Positions 9,631 through 20,792 are shown, counted from the stretch's first letter. The stretch is DNA of 64,000 bases from Terramyces sp. JEL0728 (GCA_027603945.1 JADIIU010000038.1:48211-112210), one strand, 5' to 3'. Notes: generated by a model not told the origin, from the letters alone. Program-made: numbers and translations.

Positions 9631-11493
9631 ATGAGGATTGTGGACAAGATAAAGATCTCGGAAGCCGAAGGAAGACCATACTGGGTAACAATTCGCTAAT
9701 TCAAGTCTTTTGAATATTTCCCACCAAAAACCGAAACTGGTGTTATCAATCTATTTGACAGAATGGAACGCATGCAACTTTTGGGGCCAGAATTCGTCGA
9801 TGTAACTTGGAATGCTGGAGGCACCTCTTCCGATACCACTATGGAAGTACCGGTTTATTTAATCGTAGATCTGCGCAACTGCTCAAAAAGTATATGGGTT
9901 GGAAACTTGCATGCACTTGACTTGCACAAACATGCCGCGTGAAAAGATTGATATCGCTCTAAAAGACGCAAAAGCAAACGGAATCCAAAATATCTTGGCC
10001 TTGCGTGGTGATCCACCTAGAGGGCAAGAAAACTGGACTTCAGTCGAAACCGGTTTCTCATACGCAACCGACCTTGTAAGATATATCAAAAAAGAATACG
10101 GAGACTACTTTTGTATTGGTGTAGCTGGTTACCCTGAAGACCACCCAGATTCTACTGAAAGGGGAAAGGATTTGGCTTATTTGAAAGAAAAAATCGATGC
10201 TGGAGCCGACTATGTCGTCACTCAGCTTTTCTATGATTGTGATGTCTATATTGACTGGGTAAAGGATGTTCGTGCTTTGGGTATTACCGCACCAATTCTC
10301 CCAGGTATGATGATTATCCAAAGTTATAACGGCTTCAAGCGCATGACTACCCTCTGCAAAACCAAAGTTCCTCAGTACATTTATGATGATTTGGAGCCAA
10401 TCAAGGACGACGACCAAGCTGTTAAAGACTATGGTGTCAGAATGATGGTTGACATGTGCAACAGATTACGCGAAGCTGGCCAACAAGGATTCCACTTTTA
10501 TACCTTAAACTTGGAAAGATCTACCCGCCTCATTCTGCAAGGTCTTGGATTTACTCCTGAAGTTGAAAATGTCAAGAAGCTGCCATGGAACCCATCTTTG
10601 GCTCACAATCGCAAAGAAGAAAATGTTCGTCCAATCTTTTGGAGAAATCGCCCAAAGAGCTATATTGCCCGTACCCAAAACTGGGACGAATTCCCGAACG
10701 GGAGATGGGGCAACTCTTCATCCCCTGCATTTGGGGATTTGGATGGCTACGGTACCAACTTGAAATATCCGGCTGATGAATGCCTTCGTTTGTGGGACCA
10801 CCCAACTACCATTCAAGAAATTTCCAAAGTCTTTGTTGATTATATCAATGGGGATGTCTCTTGCTTGCCATGGTCCGACTCTCCACTTCAGCTGGAATCC
10901 GGCGTCTTGAAAGACCGCCTATTGACTTTGAACAAATCTGGATATTTGACCATCAACTCTCAACCAGCCGTTGACGGTGCCCTCTCTTCCGACAAGGTAT
11001 TTGGATGGGGGCCAAAGAACGGGTTCGTTTACCAAAAAGCTTATTTGGAGTTTTTCATTTCACCTCGATCGTTGGACATCTTGCTCGATCACATTTCCAA
11101 ATATCCATATATCACATTCTATGCAGTTAATAGGGAGGTAGCTGTTTTTTAATTATAGGGTGACTTGAAGACCAATACTAAGGGAGAATCTCCAAATGCC
11201 GTTACTTGGGGTGTCTTTCCTGGCCAAGAAATTGTAATTTGATATTAAAATAGGTTCAACCAACAGTAGTTGACGGACAAGCATTCTTGGCGTGGAAAGA
11301 CGAAGCATTTGAGTTGTGGAGACAATGGGCAACGTTGTATGACAAGGATTCTTCAAGCAGAAAGTTGTTGGGAGGCGTATATGACAACTGGTTCTTGATC
11401 AATATTGTGGACAACAACTACAAATCCAGATTCGCGATTTTCGATCTGTTGGATCAAGTCAAATCTGAATTGGATGCTTCTATCGGCCATTAA
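9631..11493 (+). CDS. MTHFR: Methylenetetrahydrofolate reductase
   Basis: Predicted 592 residues, the usual eukaryotic length with catalytic and regulatory halves. The N-terminus has [25 protein letters not shown]-type sequence (HLTCTNM), LALRGDPP and [12 protein letters not shown], the FAD and folate pocket residues. The C-terminal half ([40 protein letters not shown]) matches the regulatory domain of fungal and animal enzymes. It reduces 5,10-methylene-THF to 5-methyl-THF for methionine synthesis. Introns: 9685-9705, 9847-9868, 11138-11158 and 11234-11253. The start at 9631 gives an N-terminus [11 protein letters not shown] aligned with homologues. The stop is fused with an AATAAA signal (TAAATAAAG). 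Confidence 0.95.
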
Positions 11494-11562
11494 ATAAAGA
11501 AATGTTTGCAGTATGATATGTGCGAGGCTTGGTTTTGACGGTCGTTTGACTCTCACAAAAAA

Positions 11563-12468
11563 ATGGGTAGATTGGACGGAAAAGTTGCACTTGTTACTGG
11601 CGCTGCTAGGTAGGCTAGTATTAATCGGTAGCGGTATTGGATTTGAAACCGCTGTATTATTTGCCAAGGAAGGCGCTAAAGTCGTGCTTGCAGATCTAAA
11701 TGAATCTGCAGGCCAAGCAGCGGTTTCCAAATTGACAAATTTCCTCACTCCTGAACAAGCAGCCAGCAACCCTGCAGTGTTTGTTAAAGTCGACTGTTCA
11801 AAGGAAGAACAAGTCAAGCATGCTGTTGAATTTGCGGAAAAGACATTTGGAAAGCTCAATGTTATCTTCAACAATGCGGGTATTATGCATCCAAATGATG
11901 ATAATGCCATGACTACTGATGAAGCGACATGGGATTTAACCTTCAATGTTAACGTCAAGGGCGTATGGTATGGATGTCGTCACGGCATTCCAGCTTTGAG
12001 ACGAGCAGGAGGTGATCTAGAACTAAAACAGGCGGTAGCATCATCAACACTGCTTCATTCGTAGCTTTGTTGGGTGCCGCGACTCCTCAATTGGCATATA
12101 CCGCTTCCAAAGGTGCAGTATTGGCAATGACCAGAGAACTAGCAACCATTCATGCCCGCGAAAACATTAGAGTGAATGCCCTCTGTCCAGGTTAATAGCA
12201 TCTAACTCTAGGACCTATCCGCACTCCGTTATTGATGAACTTTTTGAATAATGAAGAAAAGAAACAAAGAAGACTAGTTCATGTGCCAATGGGCAGATTC
12301 GGGGAAGCAATTGAACAAGCATATGCTGCCCTTTTCCTTGCATCTGATGAATCTTCTTTCATCACTGGAACTGACTTTTCTGTTGATGGTGGATTGACTG
12401 CCGCATATGTTACTCCTGAAGGCCCAACCACTACTCACAGCGTTCACAGGAACTTTTCTGGCGTTTGA
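11563..12468 (+). CDS. Short-chain dehydrogenase/reductase (SDR)
   Basis: Predicted 280 residues. Classical SDR fold: cofactor motif TGAASGIG, DLNES at the end of beta-2 (Asp suggests NAD over NADP), NNAG, catalytic Ser/Tyr/Lys with YTASK, then CPGPIRTPLL and C-terminal GTDFSVDGGLTAAYV. The substrate cannot be assigned; it resembles glucose/3-oxoacyl-type SDRs of bacteria and fungi. Introns: 11610-11631 (inside the GxxxGxG motif), 12012-12031 and 12191-12211. The gene lies 69 bp after MTHFR on the same strand; the stop TGA overlaps AATAAA. Confidence 0.88.
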
Positions 12469-12507
12469 ATAAAGAATTTTGAATATCGAATTTTTTCATC
12501 TCTGAAA

Positions 12508-13273
12508 ATGAATCGTCTAGCCAAACTTTTTAATACCTCCAGAAGCTTTTCAAATTCACCTAAAATCTTTTCAGACAAACTGTTTGTGGTATTTTCCTGT
12601 TAATATCAGCATCGCGACACACCAAAGAACAACAAAGATTTGCCATTCGAATTTAATGAAGAAAACCAGACCAGAGCAAAGGAAATCATTGCAAAATATC
12701 CACCGCAATACAAAAAGAGCGCTTGCATGCCATTATTAGATTTGGGCCAACGTCAAAATGGATTTACTTCAATTTCAGTGATGAATCATGTTGCAAAATT
12801 GTTGGATATGGCTCCAATGAGAGTTTACGAAGTCGCAACCTTTTACACAATGTATAATAGGCAAGTAATGCTAACACTAGGGATCCTGTTGGAAAATATT
12901 TTGTTCAAGTTTGCACAACAACTCCATGTCAACTTTGCGGATCTAGCGATGTGTTGAAAGCAACTGAAAAAGAATTAGGAATTAAGGTCGGAGAAACCAC
13001 CAAGGACGATATGTTCACTCTTGTAGAAGTAGAATGTGCTGGTGCGTGTGTAAATGCGCCAGTGGTAGCGTTCAATGATGATTATTATGTAATTACTGCT
13101 GACATTAGGAGGATTTGACCCCAGATGGAATTGTTAAAATCCTAAGGGAATTTAAATCAGGAAAGGTCCCACCTCCTGGCCCAATTTCTGGACGTAAGAA
13201 TTGCGAACCTAAGGGCCAATTGACTAGTTTAGCAACTGAACCAACGGGCCCTGGCTACGGTATGAAATGGTAG
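12508..13273 (+). CDS. NDUFV2: Complex I 24 kDa subunit (NDUFV2/NuoE)
   Basis: Predicted 234 residues. A mitochondrial leader ([17 protein letters not shown]) is followed by [37 protein letters not shown] and [11 protein letters not shown]. These contain the four Cys ligands of the N1a 2Fe-2S cluster, and the end ([11 protein letters not shown]) is typical. It is part of the NADH-oxidising N module in the matrix, so the organism keeps respiratory complex I. Introns: 12589-12609, 12861-12880 and 13089-13108. The second has a GC 5' end (AG|GCAAGT ... CTAG). AATAAA follows the stop directly. Confidence 0.95.
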
Positions 13274-13308
13274 TTCAATAAACACCAAATTTTCATTTTT
13301 TCTTTTTC

Positions 13309-15232
13309 ATGTTGGGATTGGAAGTATTGGACTGCGCTGATTCACACGAATTAGTTTCAAAATTACTAGAAGCTGGCTACCGATTTGCCCTCTCGCCGAT
13401 AATCCATGAAAATACAAATATTTTGACTGCAAAGGAAGCATTCCCCGCAAGTTTAATCGAATCAGATATAATACTGAACGACCTAGGTACGCTATATTTA
13501 ATTCTGAACAACTCCCATACATTTTCGGATACGTATCTCCTTGGGTTGATTTGGATTGTCCAGATGGCAGGATTCGGAAACGTTCAGAATTACTTGTGCA
13601 GAAACAAATTGAATGGGCCAACCATTTGGGCCTATCTGCTCTAATGTTCTACCTACCAAAGCAACTAACGAATTTTTCAAGAGTAATTCATTCATTTTCA
13701 AAATTATTGGGGTATACACAGGTGATTATTAAAGTGGATGTCGACAATTGGGAAGGATGGAATAAATTTCGTATGCTTGGGAGCCATTCGTCCAAAATAC
13801 AAGTATCCCTCAATTTAGATGGCGAGATTAGCGAAAATGAACTGGCAAGATGGTTAGCGGAGCCAATTTACTGCCTAATGATTCCTGCCTCGCAGTTTCT
13901 AACAAACAAAAAAGGATTTCCGGTTTTATCAAAGCTGTTACAAAAGTTTTTTATCCAAGTATCAAAAAGAGCTACCAGATTTATCGTCTCGTTTCCCTCA
14001 TTCAACCACAATATTGGTTTAGAGACTTATCAGCAGTATCTCAACCATTTATTGCTTAATGCACCGGAAGACAGTGTGATTGATAAATTCGCGGCAGGGT
14101 TTCATGACTACCTCCAAATGCCCTTGCAGCCATTAATGGATAACCTGGTATCTGCCACGTATGAAGTGTTTGAAAAAGATCCAGTGAAATATCAGCAATA
14201 TGAAGAGGCAATGTATCGAGCATTGGCTGAAAGGCATGCAAATAGCAGTGAACCTGTGGTAATCATGGTTGTTGGCGCAGGAAGAGGTATTTCGTTGTTA
14301 AAGACAGGGCCGTTGGTAGATCGTGCGCTAAAAGCTGGAGAAAGGGCAAATACCAAAGTGACACTTTATGCGATAGAGAAAAATTCCAACGCTATCGTCA
14401 CCCTAAGAGAGAGAAAGAGGAAAGTCTGGGGAGATAAGGTGCAAGTCGTGCATATCGATATGCGGTTCTGGAACACCGAACAAAAATGTGATATTCTAGT
14501 TAGCGAGCTGCTTGGATCATTTGGAGGTTTGTTTTCGTTGATTTAGACAATGAATTATCCCCTGAATGTCTAGACGGTGCTCAACGGTTTTTGAAAAGTA
14601 AATCTCTCTTTACCTAGAATCTGGGATATCCATTCCTTCGTCGTATACGTCATTTGTTAGTCCACTATCATCAACTACTCTCTATAACAATGCAGTCGCT
14701 CTTAGAGAACCAAAGTACATGGAAACTCCGTACGTTGTTAAATTCAGGGATACATTTGAAATTGCAAGCCCTGTAGCTTTATGGGAATTTAACCATCCAT
14801 TCACTGGCCATATGCAGCCTCTTGGTCACCCAGATTTCAATTCACACAACACACGCTACTCAAGTGTAGCATTCCAAATTAAACAAGACTCTATGATGGT
14901 ATGAAATGGCTAATTTAGCATGGATTCGCGGCATACTTTGAATCTGTCCTCTACAAAGATGTAGTCATAAGTATCAATCCAGATACACACTCTCCAGATA
15001 TGACTTCGTGGTTCCCAATGTATTTCCCAGTCAAAGTATGTTATTTTGACAATAGAACCCTGTTTATTTGCCAGCAGGATCGCAGATATCGTGCTCGTTT
15101 TGGAGACTGTCTACTTCTCGGAAAGTATGGTACGAGTGGAATGTGATCCCAATAATAGATGGGAAAGAGGTGGTTGGCATGGCAAGTTCAATACACAACA
15201 AAGACGGCGAATCGTATTGGATCGGACTATAA
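13309..15232 (+). CDS. PRMT5: Protein arginine methyltransferase 5 (Skb1/Hsl7)
   Basis: Predicted 607 residues, normal for the family. The N-terminal TIM-barrel region includes [13 protein letters not shown]. The methyltransferase core has VVGAGRG (SAM loop), the double-Glu region [19 protein letters not shown], then HPFTGH-type barrel sequence and the terminal SYWIGL. It makes symmetric dimethylarginine on histones and spliceosomal Sm proteins, notable given the unusual introns. Five introns, all exactly 20 nt: 13487-13506, 14527-14546, 14598-14617, 14899-14918 and 15036-15055. The first ends in TG: no AG occurs until base 13563, and using that one would remove the conserved SPW motif. Removing all five leaves a length divisible by three. 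Confidence 0.94.
13487..13506 (+). other. GT-TG intron (PRMT5 intron 1)
   Basis: The 20-nt intron GTACGCTATATTTAATTCTG joins ...[23 protein letters not shown] is the likely branch region. Reading through shifts the frame away from the conserved SPW segment. Confidence 0.8.
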
Positions 15233-15289
15233 ATTGGGTCAAAATTCGGTAAAAAACGCGACCAATAACAAAAGAAATTACATGTTTAT

Positions 15290-16012
15290 TTAATCTGTTT
15301 TAAATACCTCCAGCGCAATGATAATTGAAATGCCAAGGATAATGATTGAAATGAAAAACCAAATGACACCCCAAAATTTAGGGCCCAATGCACCACCGCA
15401 ACACAACCGAGAGTACTGCGAAGCGTCAGACTCGTTAACTTTACGCATTACCAAGTCTTCAATGATATCCCATAGCGAATAAAGCGAGCTCATCACGCCT
15501 AAAAACAGAATGAAATATCGAAGATATTCAGCATTCTTAAACCACCATAGCAAGGCTCCTAAACCAATAAATCCAACCGTAATCGTTCGTGCAAGCCAAT
15601 TTTTGGCCCACCACAAGGTTGCTAGCATTGCAACTCCAACCAATCCAGCCGCAACTTTACTTGCCAGGACATTGAATCCACAGCATACCATTAAAGACCC
15701 CCAGAATAACGATCCGACATATCCAGCAGGCAATGTAATGTATGGGTTGCCTCCACGCATTTTTGTTAATCCGCCTTCATTGGGATCAAGGGTGATAGAC
15801 ATAATTCTTGCTCCAGTAAGTATGCCTGCAGATGCATGGCCAAATTCGTGTAGGGCAACTGTGAGAATTTTAAAGGGCCATAATAACTCTTTGATATATG
15901 GGGTGTGCCAGACTATGCCAATACCAACGGCATATCCAATAATAAAATATATCGTTGTCCATTGTTCGGCTGATGGTTGCAACCTCGATTCAAATTCTTG
16001 GCTGGTCGACAT
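15290..16012 (-). CDS. M50-like membrane metallopeptidase family protein
   Basis: Predicted 240 residues (257 if the upstream in-frame ATG at 16063 is used). It has about six transmembrane segments; the second carries the zinc motif HEFGH (residues 55-59 of the shorter form), followed by a glycine-rich loop LDPNEGGLT. This is the M50B-like family of fungi and plants, related to site-2 proteases; substrates are unknown. Single exon. The stop lies 57 bp from that of PRMT5. Whether the protein is an active protease depends on a second Asp ligand that I could not place. Confidence 0.8.
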   Translation of the reverse strand: MSTSQEFESRLQPSAEQWTTIYFIIGYAVGIGIVWHTPYIKELLWPFKILTVALHEFGHASAGILTGARIMSITLDPNEGGLTKMRGGNPYITLPAGYVGSLFWGSLMVCCGFNVLASKVAAGLVGVAMLATLWWAKNWLARTITVGFIGLGALLWWFKNAEYLRYFILFLGVMSSLYSLWDIIEDLVMRKVNESDASQYSRLCCGGALGPKFWGVIWFFISIIILGISIIIALEVFKTD

Positions 16013-16280
16013 TATTTGTTTCTTTTCTGGCTTGCGAGTCCTTAAAAGCGAAATGTGAAACAATCCAAAAATTGATGGCTTTCAGTTGTGTAAATAAAGC
16101 GAGCACCGCCATGGCAATTGTGTGCTTTGCGCTCGAATCAAGATGTGTACTGCCTGATAATTTCAATATGCTATGGATTCATTCTTGAGCCGGTGAGACT
16201 ATTGAATGAAACCAGGCTGGCACGTTGTGTTTAGTTGATGAAATCAGCCACAGCGGTCTGGCAGTTCTTTCACAAAATTA

Positions 16281-17870
16281 ATGAGAACTATCAAATTGGC
16301 GACAGCTTTACTACAGCTAACGACAGCGATACCGACAAATACGTCAATAGCAGATATACCCCCGCCAGAAAATCCAATTACAGGCGACCCTCCCCCAACT
16401 ATTTCAACTAAAGACCCTCCAATTACTTCAATGACAGACCCTCCTCCCACTGGAAACCAAACCAACATGCCAAACTCTACTGGAACACCAAAAATTAAAA
16501 GATATGGAAATTTCATTGTTACGTTGAATCCAAATGTTAGCGAAGCAAATTTCCAGCAGCATGCAGAGTGGGTTTATTCCACATTTAATGGAACATATGG
16601 GTATAATTTGACTACAATATTAAGTAGTCCTGAAATGTCTGGGATTTCAGAAAATGTAACGCTTTCACAATACCATATTTCTGCAACAGTTGCCCAAAAA
16701 TCTCTGGAAAGAGCAAAAGGCGTACTTGGAACATTTGCTCTTGATAATTACAAAGGATACCATGGGCAGTTTCCTGCGTGGATGGTTAAGCTGTTAAATG
16801 ATTCGACCTATGTATACACCATAGAAAAAGATTTCCCAATGTCCCTTACATCAGTCAGTAATGGAAACCACTCCAGTCCGTTCAGTAAACAAGGCTATTT
16901 TGCGTCCTACAATCTAAAAACCGAGTATCAGAACAGCCCAGGCTGGAATCTAGACAGGATAACACACAGATCAAAGGGGTTTGTTGGACAGTATGTTTAC
17001 CCACAAGAGCCTGGCAAGAATGTTGATATCTATATTCTGGACACTGGTATTAAAGCAGATTTGCCGGAATTTGATAATAGAGCTTCATTTGGCGCTTCCT
17101 TTTCCCCAGAAGGAGACCAGGATGTGATGGGACACGGCTCGCATGTTGCTGGCATAGCTGCTGGTAAAGAATTTGGAGTTGCGAAATCTGCAAATATTAT
17201 CGGTGTTAAAGTGCTGAATAATAATGGACATGGTTGGGCTTCTATGGTGATGAGTGGGATAGAATGGGTTGCCAATAACGCAGCAAAAACTGGCAAAAGA
17301 TCGGTCATTAATTTGTCCTTGGGTGGAGATCGCTATTCATTTGCAATGGATCAAATCGTAACTGCAGCTGTGGCACAAGGAATTGCATTTGCTGTTGCTG
17401 CTGGCAATAGGAAAGAAGTTGCGTGCTCTGGTTCTCCTCAGCAATCTCAACTAGTATTGACAGTTGGAGCCACTGACAAATTCGATAATTTGGCAGAATT
17501 TACAAATTTTGGGCCATGTGTGAATATTTACGCTCCTGGCACAGATATTGTCTCTGTATCACTAGATGCTGGCTCAAAAGTGCAGGATGGCACTTCCCAA
17601 GCAGCTCCACACGCTGCCGGACAAATGGCAATCATTCTTGGTGTAAACCCTGACATCAAACCTGTCCAGCTGTATGAAGCTCTGCAGAATGCAGCAACAA
17701 ACAGTACCATCACCGGATTGCATGATGGTGATCATAATTTACTCTTATTTAACGGTCTGCCCTCTCCTGAATTTGCACAGGGAAATTCAAATGTTGATGG
17801 CTCAGACTTTTTCTTTGGTGGTGGCGGATGGACATTGGTATTTCAAGTGATATTTTCTATCTACATGTAA
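16281..17870 (+). CDS. Secreted subtilisin-like serine protease (S8, proteinase K type)
   Basis: Single exon, 529 residues. A short signal peptide (MRTIKLATALLQLTTA) is followed by a Pro/Thr-rich spacer with repeated DPP(P/I)T motifs and an I9-type propeptide (GNFIVTLNPNVSEANFQQH). In the catalytic domain Asp is in DTGIK (~254), His in HGSHVAG (~285) and Ser in DGTSQAAPH (~439). A hydrophobic C-terminus (WTLVFQVIFSIYM) may be a GPI signal. The propeptide and domain order match fungal cuticle-degrading or vacuolar proteases; the leader suggests export. Confidence 0.92.
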   Translation: MRTIKLATALLQLTTAIPTNTSIADIPPPENPITGDPPPTISTKDPPITSMTDPPPTGNQTNMPNSTGTPKIKRYGNFIVTLNPNVSEANFQQHAEWVYSTFNGTYGYNLTTILSSPEMSGISENVTLSQYHISATVAQKSLERAKGVLGTFALDNYKGYHGQFPAWMVKLLNDSTYVYTIEKDFPMSLTSVSNGNHSSPFSKQGYFASYNLKTEYQNSPGWNLDRITHRSKGFVGQYVYPQEPGKNVDIYILDTGIKADLPEFDNRASFGASFSPEGDQDVMGHGSHVAGIAAGKEFGVAKSANIIGVKVLNNNGHGWASMVMSGIEWVANNAAKTGKRSVINLSLGGDRYSFAMDQIVTAAVAQGIAFAVAAGNRKEVACSGSPQQSQLVLTVGATDKFDNLAEFTNFGPCVNIYAPGTDIVSVSLDAGSKVQDGTSQAAPHAAGQMAIILGVNPDIKPVQLYEALQNAATNSTITGLHDGDHNLLLFNGLPSPEFAQGNSNVDGSDFFFGGGGWTLVFQVIFSIYM

Positions 17871-18149
17871 TTTACATAAAATAGTTTGTATAATTTATTG
17901 CCGAGTGGCGCAAGTTTTATCAATTACAATTTGGTTGTTTCACCATAGGTTGACGCCAGTGTTCTTTTTGCAATGAGGATGAATCAAGACGGAACCGTTT
18001 CATTTAGGGTTTGTAATGTAGATGGGCTTGCCTGTCGAATGTCCTTTTTCCATTCACTCAATTTTAGCCTTGAAAATTTTGCATTGAAATCCAAATTCAG
18101 AGGCACCTAAAACATCTTTTTTTCACCTTATTTTTCATTATTTTGTAGA

Positions 18150-19080
18150 ATGTCAAACAATTGCGGTCCTGCTTATTCGCTATTCAAAAGCTTCAGATTG
18201 GACCCTCCATTTGATGAGAAAAATACGACATGCTGCTTTCAAACAACTCCAATGGCAGTCTCATGTGTCGATTCAAAAATCACCGGGATTATCATAAACG
18301 GCAATAACTGTGAAGCTACTGCTTGGCCATCGACTGAATTGCAGGCACTTACCAGTCTAACCAACTTGTAATTCGAATTAACACTAGAACTATCCAAAAT
18401 TGTAAAATGACAAACGTTACCTTGGATTGGAATAACTTGCTATCTACCAACCCTCAATTGACATTCTTAAGGATTCCTGGAAATGGTTTGCTAGGAGATT
18501 TTGACCCTCAATTACCCGCCTTGCAGTATCTTGATGCTGGATTCAACAATTTCACTGGGTCCATTAAACCAGATATTTCCAATATGCCAAACTTACAGTA
18601 CCTCGGATTAGAGTATACTCAGGTTGCAGGATCACTCCCTGATACGCTGGCAAAACTACCTCTTTCCAGCATCGATTTGGCTAATACTGGAGTATCTGGG
18701 CAAATCCCAGATCTCAGTGCATTGAGTAATCTCGATTACTGCAATTTAGGAAATGCTTGTTCTAGCGATCAGTCTCTAGTGCCATCGCAATGTAAATCTG
18801 TTGGCAATTGTGCTGGAGGTGCTGGAGGTAATTGGATATTAACTTAGTTGTCAACGGACCGCCATCTGCTTCAATCTCGGCATTCACCATTGTTATCGTT
18901 GCGGTGGGGATTGCCTTGGTAGCAGTGGGTGTTGGACTGCTAGTACTGAAAAAGAGAAAGGGCGGATTTGTAGAAAGACCATGGACTTTACATAACGAAG
19001 AAGATGAAGAAAGGCAACCAATTACTATGGTTGAAGTTGATGATGCCTTTGAATTGAGACATGTTAAACCACTGGAATAA
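18150..19080 (+). CDS. Leucine-rich-repeat single-pass membrane protein
   Basis: Predicted 296 residues. An N-terminal Cys cap (NNCGPAY, TTCCFQ) precedes about five plant-type LRRs (xxLxxLxLxxNxxxGxIP), a Cys-rich LRR C-cap, a Pro/Ser stretch, one transmembrane helix (about 230-250) with KKRK stop-transfer residues, and a short acidic tail. This is the build of a cell-surface receptor without a kinase. Introns 18368-18387 and 18838-18857. No signal peptide precedes the first Cys and an upstream stop blocks extension in the same frame, so a missed 5' exon is likely. Confidence 0.75.
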
Positions 19081-19193
19081 ATATTATGTTAGTTTTCTTG
19101 AAGCGTGTGGCTTATGTCAATGTCCAGTTCTCTTAATTTTCACATACCAATACTAACCAAGCGTAAGCAGCCTATTCAAATCAGCAGGTAAGA

Positions 19194-19502
19194 ATGAGCG
19201 GAAGAGGAAAAGGAGGAAAAGGCTTAGGGAAAACTGGCGCAAAGCGTCACAGGAAACTATTACGTGATAATATCCAAGGTGTAACAAAGCCTGCTATTCG
19301 TAGACTTTGTCGCAGAGGTGGTGTAAAGAGAATCTCCGGTTTGATTTATGAAGAGACCAGAGGTGTAATGAAGAACTTTATGGACAATTTGATCAAGGAT
19401 ACCATCATTTACACCGAACACGCCAAGAGAAAGACTGTTACTACCACTGATGTTTTGTACGCCTTGAAGAGACAAGGTAAACCGCTTTATGGTATCCTTT
19501 AA
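19194..19502 (+). CDS. Histone H4 (divergent)
   Basis: Intronless, 102 residues, start MSGRGKG. The core is recognisably H4 ([46 protein letters not shown]). Compared with the almost invariant eukaryotic H4 it has many changes: [16 protein letters not shown] for [23 protein letters not shown] for LKVFLENVIRDAVTYTEH, TTTDVLY, and an end GKPLYGIL with the C-terminal FGG lost. It forms the H3-H4 tetramer. It may be a variant or a lineage-specific H4; no H3 gene is adjacent. The gap to the next start is only 38 bp. Confidence 0.95.
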   Translation: MSGRGKGGKGLGKTGAKRHRKLLRDNIQGVTKPAIRRLCRRGGVKRISGLIYEETRGVMKNFMDNLIKDTIIYTEHAKRKTVTTTDVLYALKRQGKPLYGIL

Positions 19503-19540
19503 GCTGGCAGGCTTTTTGCGTTCTTAATAAAAAAATCGAA

Positions 19541-20755
19541 ATGCGGAATGCTTACATTGGAATTATAATAGTTTTGATCCTGTTAATCTTTGTACTACTA
19601 TGCGGAGAGCTAAAGATATTCAGGAATACTGCCGTTGCAAAAGCTCATCGATATCTTGTATTTCAGCTGCCTCTTCAAATTGCAGCACTGATCAAACTGA
19701 TTGTAGGAAAGCGAGGATATGAATATTTGGCAAAAATCAATAATACGATCATGAATGAAAAACATCCACTCGTGCAGTTATTCTATCTCTCGTTGGTGAT
19801 TGGGGGTCTGGTGGTGTTTCTACTAACAGCTCTCCCCATGCTGCCTAACGAAAATGTGCCTGCATACCATCTATACAATATCCCGGTAATTGTGTTTGTT
19901 ACTTTCTTGAGGTTGAATATTGACTAACATAGGTATCTGAAATTAATCGATAGTTTCTACTGGGCTTCCACTTCAGATCCAGGGTACTTGGATACGTCCA
20001 ATGCAGACAGAGCGCAGAGGATATGGCCGTATGATCATGTTATATTTGACAACAAGTTTTGTGATACTTGTTTGATGGCAAAACCAGCGAGATCAAAGCA
20101 CTGCTCAGTTTGTAAAAGTTGTATTGCCAAGCTGGACCATCATTGCGTGTGGATTAACAACTGTGTAGGGCACAAGAATCATCGGTATATCGCGCTTAAT
20201 TAAGGTATTTGGTAGTTGACAAGATATTTCTTTATGTTTTTAATTTCAACAGGTATATACTGCTTTTTTGGCTTCTATTATCCATTTCAAATACTGCGAT
20301 ACGTGTATAAGAGAGATAGGTATGATTCAATGTACATTATTTTGAACAGCAACCACGCCAAACCAACCTTCTATCAACAGGTAGCATATTTGATGCGCAC
20401 TACTCCACTAATGTCCGCATTGATGATATTTTCATTCCTAGCGTGTCTAATCGTAGCGTCGTTCACTGTATATCAGCTATATTTCGTGATTCGTGGAAAG
20501 ACAAGTAGTTGACAACTAAATATAGCGAATGAATCGTTCAAATGGGATGATTTGAACTGTGCAATTAAAGAGAAGAAAGTTGACAAAATATCCCGCAAAG
20601 TCCTCAAGTTCAACCAGAGCTACAAGATTGGTAGCGTAATTGAAGACAGTGATGAAGAGGACGAACTGGTAGAATTGAATGTGCCTTTGAAAAACATCTA
20701 CGATGAAGGCGTGTATCTGAATATCAAGAATTTACTGTTTCCACAACCATTATGA
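19541..20755 (+). CDS. DHHC palmitoyltransferase (SWF1/ZDHHC4-like)
   Basis: Predicted 377 residues, four transmembrane helices, with the Cys-rich domain between helices 2 and 3: [44 protein letters not shown]. The DHHC Cys is the acyl carrier. Order and length resemble yeast Swf1, an ER enzyme palmitoylating SNAREs and other membrane proteins. Introns: 19912-19932, 20185-20223 and 20505-20525. The middle one is 39 nt and consists of two complete 20- and 19-nt intron units with no exon between them; only removal of all 39 nt joins NHR to YFFMF. The stop abuts AAATAAA. Confidence 0.87.
20185..20223 (+). other. Two head-to-tail introns without intervening exon
   Basis: Unit 1 (20185-20204) is GTATATCGCGCTTAATTAAG and unit 2 (20205-20223) is GTATTTGGTAGTTGACAAG. 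Each has its own GT, branch-like TTAAT or TTGAC and AG. Removing unit 1 leaves a 5' splice site in place, as in recursive splicing. Confidence 0.7.
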
Positions 20756-20792
20756 AATAAATGGAGTCCACAATTTTTTAAATTTTTTTGAG

